Part shown: in pieces, positions 23,858-33,206 of the stretch
Numbering within the stretch: position 1 is the stretch's first letter
Layout: each line of letters begins with the position of its first letter
Assembly: GCA_024280375.1 (NCBI GenBank)
Contig: JAJRQF010000126.1
Coordinates: 1 to 44,059, forward strand
Direction of reading: 5' to 3'
DNA length: 44,059 nt
Origin: Alphaproteobacteria bacterium
GTDB taxonomy: Bacteria; Pseudomonadota; Alphaproteobacteria; Rhizobiales; Rhizobiaceae
The notes under the pieces: generated by a model
Seen by the model: only the letters and a program-made list of their open reading frames with translations
What the model was told of the DNA's origin: nothing
Databases searched by the model: none
Translations under genes and position numbers: made by a program

Positions 23858-24172
23858 ATGACTAATATTTCCTCGCTTATGTCGACCAGTGCCATACAGG
23901 GCGCCTATACCCGCTCAAAAGAGCTTGCGGCTGATAATTCGCAGAAGCCGGAAGGCAAAAACTTCTCCGAAATGCTGCAAGTGGCATCTGAAGAAGCTAT
24001 TTCCAAGGCGCGTGTGACTGACAGTGTTCTGGAGGCGGGTCTGGAAGGTAAGATAGAAACTCAACAGCTCGTAGAGGCAGTAATGGCGCTAGAAACCAGT
24101 GTTACTGTGGCGATTTCGGTCCGTGATAAATTTGTAGCTGCATACCAAGAAGTTTTACGCATGCCGATTTAA
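23858..24172 (+). CDS. fliE: hook-basal body protein FliE
   Basis: The 104-residue product ends in the FliE hallmark: ETQQLVEAVMALETSVTVAIS followed by VRDKFVAAYQEVLRMPI. FliE joins the MS ring and export gate to the rod. The N-terminus is polar and variable. It lies between flgC and fliQ, as is usual in this order. Confidence 0.95.
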   Translation: MTNISSLMSTSAIQGAYTRSKELAADNSQKPEGKNFSEMLQVASEEAISKARVTDSVLEAGLEGKIETQQLVEAVMALETSVTVAISVRDKFVAAYQEVLRMPI

Positions 24173-24217
24173 CATATTATTTGACACGCGTTGCAGACGA
24201 TAAAAGATGAGGCGAAC

Positions 24218-24487
24218 ATGGATCCGACCAGCATTTACACCCTTTTTTCAAGCATGATTATGACAGTGCTTTTTGCGTCGGGACCAATTTTGATATTGGC
24301 CGTGTCAATTGGGCTGTCCATCGCATTTTTTCAGGCCTTAACGCAGATTCAGGAAATGACTTTAACTTTTGTTCCAAAAATAATTGCCATCTTTTTGGGC
24401 CTGCTGGTGTTGAGCCCGTATATGTTTAAAACCATAAAAAAACTCTCAGACCAAACTTTCCTGCTTATTGCAAGCGGGACGCTTTGA
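24218..24487 (+). CDS. fliQ: flagellar export gate protein FliQ
   Basis: The 89-residue product has the two membrane helices of FliQ: ASGPILILAVSIGLSIAFFQ, the loop ALTQIQEMTLTFVPK and IIAIFLGLLVLSPYMF. ATG 24218 is preceded by GAGGCG and gives the usual length; the open frame begins at TTG 24191. The stop overlaps the start of the transglycosylase gene. Confidence 0.95.
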   Translation: MDPTSIYTLFSSMIMTVLFASGPILILAVSIGLSIAFFQALTQIQEMTLTFVPKIIAIFLGLLVLSPYMFKTIKKLSDQTFLLIASGTL

Positions 24488-25314
24488 CTGCCCGCCGGGG
24501 ACTGCTGGTTATTCTTTTAACCATTGGTTTTTTGGCTTCATCGCAACCTTATGCATTGGCTGGCTGGGTTGGCTTTTACACGAGTACGCAGAAAAAACCT
24601 GTCAGGAAAAAATCCACACGCTGGCCTGTGCAGAATATATGCATACGGGAAATTTTACTCGCTCAGTCGCTTTATGGAATTCCTGATAATATTTTGCTCG
24701 GCATTGGGCTGCAAGAAGCTGGAACCAGAATAAACAAGCAACTGGTTGTCTGGCCTTGGGCAATCAATGCAGAAGGTCGCGGATCATTTTTTGACACCAA
24801 AGCTCGCGCAATTAACTGGGTACAGGAGCAGCTAAACGGCGGCATGCGTTCAATTGATGTGGGGTGTATGCAGGTAAACCTGCGATGGCACCCAGATGCC
24901 TTTAGCGATCTGTCAGAGGCCTTTAGTCCCAAAGAGAACGTCGATTATGCGGCGCGATTGTTGTTAAGCCACTATAATGCAACTGGGAGCTGGCGCAGTG
25001 CGTCTGGGCGGTATCATTCTAAGACTCCGGAAAAGCAGAAAATTTATCTGGCTAATCTGGAACGGAATATCCGTGTGGCAAATACTCAGATCGACAAGTT
25101 TCGAGTCCTTGCTGGGCTAGATTCCGCAGGAATAGTAGTTGCAGAGCAATACATCCAACAAGCTTTGCCTAAGTTAAAAGGCGGCAGTTTCTGGACCGCT
25201 GCATTAACTTCTCAAGGGACATCGGGCGTCCGCTTTCGGAGCTTGTACAGCCGAGCAGAGCTTCAACCCATCTTGCCCAATTTTACTCAATATGCGCTAC
25301 GAGGAACCGAATGA
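24484..25314 (+). CDS. flagellar lytic transglycosylase (SltF-like)
   Basis: The 276-residue product has a signal peptide (RRGLLVILLTIGFLASSQPYALA) and an SLT domain: ILLGIGLQEAGT with the catalytic Glu at residue 78, SIDVGCMQVNLRWHPDAF and YNATGSWRSASGRYHS. It would open peptidoglycan for the rod, supplying the enzyme that the FlgJ here lacks, as SltF does in Rhodobacter sphaeroides. The start is TTG 24484, overlapping the fliQ stop; the end overlaps flhA by 4 bp. The C-terminal 80 residues beyond the SLT domain may bind rod proteins. Confidence 0.9.
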   Translation: MTARRGLLVILLTIGFLASSQPYALAGWVGFYTSTQKKPVRKKSTRWPVQNICIREILLAQSLYGIPDNILLGIGLQEAGTRINKQLVVWPWAINAEGRGSFFDTKARAINWVQEQLNGGMRSIDVGCMQVNLRWHPDAFSDLSEAFSPKENVDYAARLLLSHYNATGSWRSASGRYHSKTPEKQKIYLANLERNIRVANTQIDKFRVLAGLDSAGIVVAEQYIQQALPKLKGGSFWTAALTSQGTSGVRFRSLYSRAELQPILPNFTQYALRGTE

Positions 25315-27410
25315 GCTCAACTTCTGAAAACCAATTCGGCAGAGATAAATTACTGCAGTTCAGTTTATCCAACCGCGATGTAGCATTTGCTATCGGCGTC
25401 ATTCTGATACTAGCCATGCTGTTTGTGCCATTGCCTGCGGTGATACTGGATGTTGGTTTAGCAATTTCGCTGTCTCTTGCAGCGCTGATTTTGATGGTTG
25501 CATTGTGGATACCCAAGCCTCTGGAGTTTAACAGTTTCCCCACGTTACTTCTGGTTGTAACAATGCTGCGCCTTTCATTGAACGTTGCCTCCACCCGCCT
25601 TATCCTGAGCGAGGGGCATACTGGATCGGGCGCAGCGGGGGGCGTCATTGAGGGCTTTTCCCGCTTCATTGTCGCGGGCAATTTTGTTATCGGAATCGTG
25701 ATTTTTGCCATTCTGGTTATCATCAATTTCATCGTGATTACCAAGGGTTCAACCCGTATCGCAGAAGTTACCGCTCGCTTTTCGCTTGATGCAATGCCTG
25801 GCAAACAAATGGCGATTGATGCAGACTTGGGCGCAGGACTTATCGACGAAGAGGAAGCCCGTTCACGGCGCAAAGAGTTGGAAGACGAGAGTCGGTTTTT
25901 TGGGGCGATGGACGGGGCATCGAAGTTCGTTAGGGGCGATGCTATAGCAGGGATAATAATTACCCTGATAAATGCGGTTGGCGGTATTTTAATTGGAACC
26001 GTCCAACACAGCCTAAGCTTGTCGGAAGCGGCAAACGTTTACACGATTTTAACCATAGGTGACGGGCTGGTCAGCCAGATTCCAGCCTTGATTGTTTCCT
26101 TGGCCGCAGGCTTGATTGTGACAAAGGGCGGAACAAGTGGCGCTGCAAATGAAGCGATTTTCAGTCAGTTAAGCAAATTTCCGAAAGCACTCTATATGGC
26201 TGCAATCTTGTTGTTAGGCATTGGGTTGCTGCCCGGTTTCCCATTGATGGTCTTCGCCGTTTTGTCCGGCTTGATGGCGGGCGTCGGATATTACATACAG
26301 ACCTCCACTGAAACACTGGATCAGGAAAAACAACGCACAGATGCGGCGGAGCTGCTAGCCAGTGATGAGCTGCCGTCTGACGATATTCAAGACATCATTA
26401 AACTTGATGATATGTGGTTGGAATTGGGAATGGATATCGTCCCTCTTGTGAACAGCGACGAAGCCGCGCTTCCCGGTAAAATCAAAAGTCTGCGGAGGTT
26501 GTTTGCAAAAGAGTTCGGCTTTATTTTACCCCCGGTTCGGATAAAGGACGAACCAATGCTACCGAACAGCAATTACGCAATTTTGGTCCAGGGCGTAGAG
26601 GTTGCGCGCGGAGAAGTTTACCCGACAAAAATGATGGTTATTAACCCAACTGATACACCGTTGGCGCTCCCGGGAATACACACGAAAGAACCGGCCTTTG
26701 GGCTGGATGCGGTGTGGGTTTCCTATGAAGACGGTGATGCGGCTGAAGGCGAAGGCTATACCGTTGTAGATCCCGAAAGTGTAATAACCACGCATCTTAC
26801 CGCAGTAATCAAAGAGCACATGCCGGAATTGCTGACCTATGGGGCCACTTGTTCGATGATCGACAAACTGGACAGGGAATACAAAAAACTAGTGAGCGAG
26901 ATTGCAATCAGTTCACCAGCGATTTTGATCCAGCAGGTTTTACAGGCATTGCTTATGGAGCGGATTTCCATTCGGAATTTTCCTCTTATTGTCGAAGCTA
27001 TTACCGAAGCCAGTCGAACCAGCACAAAAGTGACCACCATCACCGAATATGTGCGTCTGCGCCTGTCAAATCAGATATGCAAATCCCTGACCGACGACAG
27101 CGGCTTTATTTCTGTGATCACCATGTCGCCTGATTGGGAAAGAGAGTTCAAAGAAGCAGTTCGCATAAACGGAGACGAGCGGAATTTCATCATGTCGCCG
27201 CAACGGGTTCAAGAATTTGTGCTGGCTGCACGGACCAACATCCAACAGTTTGCCGAGAAAAACGAATGGCCAGCCTTGATGGTGGCACCGGAGGTCCGCA
27301 GCTTTGTCCGTTCAATGTTGGAAAGAGCCAGCCCGATGACCCAAGTCATTTCTCACAATGAGGTTCACCGTAAAGCAATTTTTCGCACCGTCGCGACTAT
27401 TGGGAACTAG
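25311..27410 (+). CDS. flhA: flagellar export gate protein FlhA
   Basis: The 699-residue product has eight membrane segments in the first half (for example AFAIGVILILAMLFVPLPAV), the conserved FHIPEP-type region (VTARFSLDAMPGKQMAIDAD and LGAGLIDEEEARSRRKELED), and a cytoplasmic substrate-docking domain from about residue 340. FlhA couples proton flow to export and binds chaperone-substrate complexes. The length is usual. It overlaps the transglycosylase gene by 4 bp. Confidence 0.98.
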   Translation: MSSTSENQFGRDKLLQFSLSNRDVAFAIGVILILAMLFVPLPAVILDVGLAISLSLAALILMVALWIPKPLEFNSFPTLLLVVTMLRLSLNVASTRLILSEGHTGSGAAGGVIEGFSRFIVAGNFVIGIVIFAILVIINFIVITKGSTRIAEVTARFSLDAMPGKQMAIDADLGAGLIDEEEARSRRKELEDESRFFGAMDGASKFVRGDAIAGIIITLINAVGGILIGTVQHSLSLSEAANVYTILTIGDGLVSQIPALIVSLAAGLIVTKGGTSGAANEAIFSQLSKFPKALYMAAILLLGIGLLPGFPLMVFAVLSGLMAGVGYYIQTSTETLDQEKQRTDAAELLASDELPSDDIQDIIKLDDMWLELGMDIVPLVNSDEAALPGKIKSLRRLFAKEFGFILPPVRIKDEPMLPNSNYAILVQGVEVARGEVYPTKMMVINPTDTPLALPGIHTKEPAFGLDAVWVSYEDGDAAEGEGYTVVDPESVITTHLTAVIKEHMPELLTYGATCSMIDKLDREYKKLVSEIAISSPAILIQQVLQALLMERISIRNFPLIVEAITEASRTSTKVTTITEYVRLRLSNQICKSLTDDSGFISVITMSPDWEREFKEAVRINGDERNFIMSPQRVQEFVLAARTNIQQFAEKNEWPALMVAPEVRSFVRSMLERASPMTQVISHNEVHRKAIFRTVATIGN

Positions 27411-28170
27411 GCCGTTGGATTTGTCTGCACTTGTGACTGCTCAAATTACTGGAGCAATAGTAGTTTTTGCCCGCATTGGCAGCATTCTGATGTTTATGCC
27501 TGGTTTTGGCGAAAGCCGCATCCCGATGCGCTTTCGTTTGATTTTTGCCACGATACTTTGCCTTGCTTTATATCCGGCTACCCCGGTTGGGTTGTTATAC
27601 TTTGACACGCTGTTGAGCTTTGTGCCTCTTGTCGCGATGGAGGTTACAATCGGGCTTTGGATTGGTCTTACCGCTCGCATTATCATGTCTGCTTTGCAGT
27701 TGGCGGGCTATCAGATCGGTTTCGCTTCCGGTCTGGCCAATGCGTTTGCCCCCAACATGGACATGTTTCAGGGGGCCACGATTGTTGCCTCCGCTCTTTT
27801 GATGTTTGAACTGGTGCTGATTTTTGCCACTGACTTACATCATGTGATCATACGTGCCCTTTTGATGAGCTATGATATTTTCCCAACTGGGCAAATCATG
27901 TTGGGGGATTTGGCAGGGCAAATTCTCAAGGCAGTGGACAAGAGCTTTTACATGGGACTCAGTTTGGCTGCCCCTTTTTACGTCATGAGTATGGTTATGA
28001 ATGCAGGTCTGGGTCTGGCCAATCGTATGATGCCATCCCTACCTGTCTTCTTCGTTGCCGGACCTATTTTCACCGGGGCCGGAGTTTACATTCTCGCAGT
28101 TTCAGGTCCGAGCATTGTGCGCGGCTTTCAAGAAAATTTCACGGAATGGCTCAGCACATTCGCATTTTAG
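27358..28170 (+). CDS. fliR: flagellar export gate protein FliR
   Basis: The product is a six-helix membrane protein with FliR blocks: VVFARIGSILMFMPGFGESR, RIIMSALQLAGYQIGFASGL and FYVMSMVMNAGLGLANRMMP. From ATG 27358 it has 270 residues but overlaps flhA by 53 bp; TTG 27415, just after the flhA stop, gives 251 residues and fits the usual N-terminus better, although neither has a strong ribosome site. flhB starts 9 bp after the stop. Confidence 0.95.
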   Translation: MRFTVKQFFAPSRLLGTRPLDLSALVTAQITGAIVVFARIGSILMFMPGFGESRIPMRFRLIFATILCLALYPATPVGLLYFDTLLSFVPLVAMEVTIGLWIGLTARIIMSALQLAGYQIGFASGLANAFAPNMDMFQGATIVASALLMFELVLIFATDLHHVIIRALLMSYDIFPTGQIMLGDLAGQILKAVDKSFYMGLSLAAPFYVMSMVMNAGLGLANRMMPSLPVFFVAGPIFTGAGVYILAVSGPSIVRGFQENFTEWLSTFAF

Positions 28171-28179
28171 GGTTCCCAG

Positions 28180-29301
28180 ATGGCCGATGATGACAAGAGT
28201 AACAAGACCGAGGAGCCTACCGAGCAGAAACTGCGAAAGGCGCGGCTAAAGGGTGATGTGCCCAGCTCGCAAGAAGCCGGTACTGCCATGACCGTTTTCG
28301 CACTTTTTATGGTTGTGGTTTTCGTTCTGCCGTCCGTGTTCAAAAGCTTTCTTGGTTCAGCCTCGACCTTTATTGAAATGGCACCCAAGAGCACTGTTAC
28401 AAACGAAAACCCGTTTGTAGCGGTGCAGGCTCTATTAATACTAATTAAAACGTTGTCTTTCGATATCGCTCCGATTTTTGCGGCGATGGTCGTGGCGGCG
28501 CTCGTTGGTGTTATGTTGCAAGGTGAAACTGTCGTAGCGCTGGATCGAATTATCCCCAAACCGGAAAAACTTTCCCCGTTGGGCGGGCTGAAAAAGATGT
28601 TTTCTGTGGATAGAGCCGTTGATTTTATCAAAAACGTGTCAAAGGTTCTCGTTGTGGCGACAATTGCTTATGTGGTGGCCAGTGACGCAATCAGCGCAAT
28701 TTGGACAACAGAAGGTTTTGTTCCTGAAACGCTTTTATTGTACATCAGCGGCGCCGCCGAAAAATTACTTATCTTTACGGCCATTTTTCTGATCCCGATC
28801 GCGCTGTTTGATATAATTTGGAAACGGCTGCAATGGATCAAGAAACAGCGGATGACGGTTCAGGAGGTTCGCGACGAACATAAAGACTCTGAAGGAGATC
28901 CAAAGATTAAGGCGCAGCGTGCCGAAATACGACGAAAGCGGGCCAAACAGCGGATAGCAACTGCAGTGCCTACAGCGAATGTTATCATTACTAATCCGAC
29001 CCATTTTGCAGTGGCATTGAAATACGAGATGGGTGTCGATGTCGCCCCCGTATGCGTGGCTAAAGGAGCGGATTTAATGGCAAAGCAAATTCGTGAGCTG
29101 GCTAACGAGCACGACATCCCCATTATTGAAAATAAGTCTTTGGCTCGCGCACTTTATGCAACGGTTGAAGTTGACGACCAAATTCCGACTGAGCACTGGC
29201 AAGTCATCGCCGAAATTATTGGCTATGTTATGGACCTGCGCCGCAATGTGCGACGCAGGCCACCCGCTGGCTCAGCGTTATTTTTGGGCGAAGGTGGCTA
29301 A
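28180..29301 (+). CDS. flhB: flagellar export switch protein FlhB
   Basis: The 373-residue product has the N-terminal KTEEPTEQKLRKARLKGDVP motif, four membrane helices, and the self-cleavage site NPTH at residues 272-275 (IITNPTHFAVALKY). FlhB switches export from rod/hook to filament proteins; its usual partner FliK was not found in the window. The C-terminal tail has an arginine-rich end (RRNVRRRPPAG). Its stop overlaps, tail to tail, the stop of the receiver gene on the other strand. Confidence 0.97.
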   Translation: MADDDKSNKTEEPTEQKLRKARLKGDVPSSQEAGTAMTVFALFMVVVFVLPSVFKSFLGSASTFIEMAPKSTVTNENPFVAVQALLILIKTLSFDIAPIFAAMVVAALVGVMLQGETVVALDRIIPKPEKLSPLGGLKKMFSVDRAVDFIKNVSKVLVVATIAYVVASDAISAIWTTEGFVPETLLLYISGAAEKLLIFTAIFLIPIALFDIIWKRLQWIKKQRMTVQEVRDEHKDSEGDPKIKAQRAEIRRKRAKQRIATAVPTANVIITNPTHFAVALKYEMGVDVAPVCVAKGADLMAKQIRELANEHDIPIIENKSLARALYATVEVDDQIPTEHWQVIAEIIGYVMDLRRNVRRRPPAGSALFLGEGG

Positions 29302-29681
29302 GCTGCGGTGTTGCGCGCCAGTATTGCCCTAATCTGATCCGGTAGTGTCATAGGATCAAATGGTTTGGTCACCACATCCAGCGCTCCCAATTCTTTCAAG
29401 GCAACAATATCTTGTGTCTGTGCGCGTGCGGTCATAAATATCGCAGGAATACTTTCCAGGCCAGGCATCAGTTTAATTGCCTTGTACAAGGTGTCGCCGC
29501 TCATCTCGGGCATCTGCACATCAAACAGAAATAGATCTGGTTTAAAGGCCTTTACCTCTTCAAGCGCCTGCTTTCCGGATTCGCATTGGAGGATTTCGAA
29601 TCCTCCAATTGTTTCGAGTGACAGTTTGGCGATCTCTTGAATGTCCAAATCGTCTTCGACGTGTAATATTTTCAACCCCAT
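29298..29681 (-). CDS. single-domain response regulator (CheY-like)
   Basis: The 127-residue product is a complete receiver: acidic pair ED at 9-11, phospho-acceptor D54 in LFLFDVQMPEMSG, T84 and K106 in VTKPFD. It has no output domain. It follows the histidine kinase by 11 bp on the same strand and is its likely partner. It resembles the receiver encoded at 31818 (shared LMP and TKPFD blocks). It could pass phosphate to the Hpt protein at 32819, or act on the motor. Confidence 0.93.
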   Translation of the reverse strand: MGLKILHVEDDLDIQEIAKLSLETIGGFEILQCESGKQALEEVKAFKPDLFLFDVQMPEMSGDTLYKAIKLMPGLESIPAIFMTARAQTQDIVALKELGALDVVTKPFDPMTLPDQIRAILARNTAA

Positions 29682-29692
29682 AATATTGTCCC

Positions 29693-31408
29693 CTATTCTG
29701 CAGCTATCAGTATTCGATCAGGTGTTTCCCCGCTTGTATCAGCTTTTGCCTTCGGCAATTCAAAGAAGAATTTCGTGCCTTCGCCCGGCTTGCTAACAAA
29801 ATCAATCGTACCATCTTGGTTTTCAACTAGCAATTTAACGATGCTCAAGCCAAGCCCCGTGCCGCCTTTTTCGCGGCGATCAGAAGAATCTGCCTGCGTA
29901 AACCGCTCAAAAATAGTCGGCTGCGCTTCGAGAGGGATACCCATTCCAAAATCTTCGACACTTACATAGATAGTGCTCTCCCTGTCTTCTAGACGAACGA
30001 CAATATCATCCCCTTTATTTGAGAATTTCGCGGCATTAGACAGAAGATTGTTCATGACCTGAAAAACCCGATCTCTATCGCAATGACCCATAACGTCATC
30101 CTCAAGTCCTTCTCCGACCATCGAAACATCGTATTGTTTACAATATGGTGCGTTTTCCTGAATGGCATCCTGGATCAGTTCGGCCATATCAACGGGTTCC
30201 AAATTAAATTCCATACGGCCTGCCGCCGTTTTTTCCAGATCAAGAATATCATTGATCAACAGAGTCAATCTGTCTGCGTTACGATGAGCAATATTAAGCA
30301 TCTTATCCGCACCTTCGTTAAACTCGCCAAATGCGCCAGATACGATAAGCCCCAGGGCACCTTTGATTGATGTCAAAGGTGTTCGCAGCTCGTGGCTAAC
30401 AGTGGAAATGAATTCATCTTTGGCCTTATCAAAGGCGTGACGTTCGGAAATATCGCGCACAATAGTCATGAAGTATGGCTTGCCAACATCCGGACGGACC
30501 AATTGCATTTTGACTTCGCTGGGCCTTTTATTGAGGTTCATTTCTTGTGTTATTTCTTCTACCTCGCCGTTCACCAATGGTCGTACACACTGAAAGAATG
30601 TTCCCACATTCATTGAGCTGCTGTCATTTTCGTCTGAAGCAGCCATAAATCGATCAAAGACTGTTTTTTGCGGATAGGTGCTTTCATCCCATCCTGTGGC
30701 TTCCATCGCAGCCTGATTGAGATATGTGTAGCAAAGAGTGCCAGCCTCAAACATGTAAATCTCGTCGCGCAGAATGTGTAGCGACCTCCGAGTATTCTTG
30801 TCACCCGTAGCAACTTTGGTGTCAGAAATATCTGTTCTGACTGCAATGCTGCCGATTAACTCGCCGGCGTCGTTCATTTGCGGGACATAAGTGGAATGGG
30901 TATGAACCGCCTTCCCACTCTTAGTTTTTAACCGCACATTCCCGGACCACTTTTTGCCCATTTTAAGCGTGGATCTGATTTCATGCAGTAAGGCTTCTTC
31001 TTGATCAGGCCAGTACACCGAAGATGTGTTGCCCACCAAATCTTGCAATTTGTACCCCATTGTGAATAGAAATTTATCATTCACTGAAGTGATTTTGCTG
31101 TTCACGTCAGTTTTGGTGACCATCGAGTGCTGGTTCAAAGCTTCCGTTTGGTGGGCGGTTTCAAGTTTTTCTTTGTGAACATCTTAGAAATAGCTGTGGA
31201 AACTCCAAAAGCACCCTATATATACCACCGTCAATATCAACGTCAGTGCAGTGGTGACTGCTGGAAGGACAGGAAGAGCGAAAATATCTGCCACTTGGAG
31301 TATTTTGTAAACGAAGAGTATTGCAGCCGGGCTTACAAATGAAATTACCAGTAAGGTAAGACGATACCTATTGTTCTTGTCTGCCCATATTTGCTTAATG
31401 TTGCCCAT
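29693..31408 (-). pseudogene. PAS histidine kinase gene interrupted by one in-frame stop
   Basis: From ATG 31408 the frame encodes two membrane helices (LTLLVISFVSPAAILFVY; LPAVTTALTLILTVVYIGCF) and then meets TAA at 31184-31186. The very same frame goes on without shift (DVHKEKLETAHQTEALNQHS) into two PAS domains, a HisKA domain with the phospho-histidine in FISTVSHELRTPLTS, and an HATPase with N, G1 and G2 boxes (NNLLSNAAKFS; FGMGIPL; GGTGLGLSIV), ending at 29693. Whole it would be 571 residues. The part after the stop could be made from TTG 31138 or ATG 31123 as a soluble 481- or 476-residue kinase (His 249 from TTG). No receiver domain is fused. Either nonsense mutation, sequencing error or read-through. 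Confidence 0.8.
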
Positions 31409-31817
31409 TTTCTACCCTACTCTATTACAATTTACTGTCACGTTAGACAGGACTTGTGCCCTTTTGGGCACGTTATTCAGAGTTGCTATTCTACGATTGG
31501 TGCAAAAATGAGGCAAAGGTAACTAAAAATAAGTGCAAAAATGACACAATGTTGTATTGCAGGGCATTTAGCCAACTATAGCGACTGACCTGCCCCTCCA
31601 TTATTAGGGTTTTCGTTCCGATATGGATTGCTGCCCAGTTCAAGGGCGAAACTAAATAATACGTACACAACGTAAAATAGTAACCAATCGCCTTATTTTG
31701 GCCTTCTTGTTAGTCGAAACAATACTTATCACTTGTTTTAAATAGTGCGATAAATGGAAACAATTACTTGTTGTTTCACGCGCACTATTTGTCTCGTAAC
31801 TAGTACTGGGCTTAAAT
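31409..31817. other. 409-bp intergenic region between divergent kinase and receiver genes
   Basis: No coding frame here is convincing. Near the kinase start two stem-loops stand side by side: CTGTC (31435-31439) with GACAG (31446-31450), and GTGCCC (31456-31461) with GGGCAC (31466-31471). The rest is AT-rich and must hold the promoters of both directions. An inverted repeat near the receiver gene is listed separately. Confidence 0.6.
31740..31790. promoter_or_regulatory. 10-bp inverted repeat upstream of the receiver-GGDEF gene
   Basis: AAATAGTGCG (31740-31749) and CGCACTATTT (31781-31790) are perfect inverted copies 31 bases apart, about three helix turns, so two sites on the same face of DNA. 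The second arm is 27 bp before the ATG at 31818. It looks like an operator. Confidence 0.4.
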
Positions 31818-32810
31818 ATGAAAATTCTATCCGTAGACGATGACCCCATCATTCTGGAGCTGCTCACTGCAGTTCTAGGATCCATAGGTCAAACAGATGT
31901 TACTACAGCTGAGTCAGCGATGGAGGCTTTCGAGCTTATAAAGAAGCAAGATACTCCATACGATTGTTTTCTGCTCGACATCCAAATGCCAAAGATTGAT
32001 GGCATCCAGCTTTGCAAGTCTTTGAGGTTGATGCCGGAGTACCAGAGAACGCCAATCCTGATGATCACGGCTATGTCTGATAAATCCTATATCGACAAAG
32101 CTTTTATTGCGGGTGCCACTGATTATGTCACCAAGCCATTTGATGTCATTGAATTGGGCGCGCGCGTCAGAACGGCCGAAAATTTGGTGGACGCATGGCG
32201 TCAAAAAGCTGCAACCGCTGCCGCTGACCCTGTGGCGCAACGTGAATATGTTGGTACAGAAAAAGCGTTCGATTTGGATGAAAAATTCCCTATTCACGAC
32301 GTGGAGGGCGTAATTGATTACGTGGCGCTTGAAAATTATGTCAGTCAATTATCACGCGGCAGCTTGTTTGGGTCCTCTATTCTGGCTTTCAATATTGTGG
32401 AAATTGATCAGTTATATCGAGACACTACCGCATTCGATTTTGAAGCCCTAATTACAGATGTTGCCGAGGCTGTTACAACCTGTTTTCATGGGAAGCACTC
32501 CCTGGTGTCTTATGCCGGCAACGGAACATTTGCGTGTATCATAGACTCAAAAGACAAAGCGCCAACGGAAGTTCTAGAGCAAATAGTTAGGGAATCCATT
32601 GCATCAATGGATCTGTGCTATAGTGATGGCCGATCTCTTGTATTTACGATAATCGCTGGGGGTTCTGTCAGGCTTAGCTTCAGGACAGGGCAAGAAGTTG
32701 TCAAAGCATTAGCACAAGCTTCAAGATCAGCAAGATTCAAAAGTGAGGGTATGCTTCCGGATCAGGAGGTTGTGTCTTTGGACGTCTTTTTGGGCAATTA
32801 TGCGGGATAA
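31818..32810 (+). CDS. response regulator with degenerate GGDEF-like output domain
   Basis: Residues 1-120 are an intact receiver: VDDDP at the start, phospho-acceptor D54 in FLLDIQMPKIDG, T84, and K106 in VTKPFD. Residues about 170-330 follow the GGDEF fold (SSILAFNIVEIDQLYRD; DVAEAVTTCFHG; LVSYAGNGTFACI), but the active-site motif is replaced by AGNGTF, so it should not make cyclic di-GMP. It may be a regulatory relic or bind another partner. The Hpt gene follows after 8 bp, so they form an operon. The upstream inverted repeat may control it. Confidence 0.85.
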   Translation: MKILSVDDDPIILELLTAVLGSIGQTDVTTAESAMEAFELIKKQDTPYDCFLLDIQMPKIDGIQLCKSLRLMPEYQRTPILMITAMSDKSYIDKAFIAGATDYVTKPFDVIELGARVRTAENLVDAWRQKAATAAADPVAQREYVGTEKAFDLDEKFPIHDVEGVIDYVALENYVSQLSRGSLFGSSILAFNIVEIDQLYRDTTAFDFEALITDVAEAVTTCFHGKHSLVSYAGNGTFACIIDSKDKAPTEVLEQIVRESIASMDLCYSDGRSLVFTIIAGGSVRLSFRTGQEVVKALAQASRSARFKSEGMLPDQEVVSLDVFLGNYAG

Positions 32811-32818
32811 CATAAAAA

Positions 32819-33169
32819 ATGAGCGATGTATTGCAGGATCATCTCAAGGTCGTTCGAGACCGGTTTGTTGGCCTTTTAGACGAACGGCTCGACGAGCTGG
32901 AAGACATGCGGGAACGGATTGATTTGGACAGCAATCGTGGGGAAGCCTTTGAACAAATCCAGTTTATCGCTCACAAAATTGCAGGGACCGCAGGGATACT
33001 TGGATTCGAAAGCTTGGGAAAACAAGCGAGAGTTGCTGAGAATGCAATTATCAGTCTTCACACCAAGAGTTCCCTGGCAACGGCAGATGTGAACACTTTA
33101 CAATTGATTGACGTGTTTATCGAAACTGCTGCAGAAATTAGTTCCAATTCCTATTGGAAAAACTCTTAA
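32819..33169 (+). CDS. Hpt-domain phosphotransfer protein
   Basis: The 116-residue product is all helical with the Hpt motif FIAHKIAGTAGILGFESLG; the phospho-accepting His is residue 52. It begins with a helix resembling coiled coils in Hpt proteins (VVRDRFVGLLDERLDELEDM). It lies 8 bp behind the receiver-GGDEF gene and probably shuttles phosphate among the two receivers and the kinase in this island. Its stop is 37 bp from the convergent regulator. Confidence 0.9.
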   Translation: MSDVLQDHLKVVRDRFVGLLDERLDELEDMRERIDLDSNRGEAFEQIQFIAHKIAGTAGILGFESLGKQARVAENAIISLHTKSSLATADVNTLQLIDVFIETAAEISSNSYWKNS

Positions 33170-33206
33170 ATATTCATTTTGAAGTTTGCTCAAAGAAGTC
33201 CGAAAG

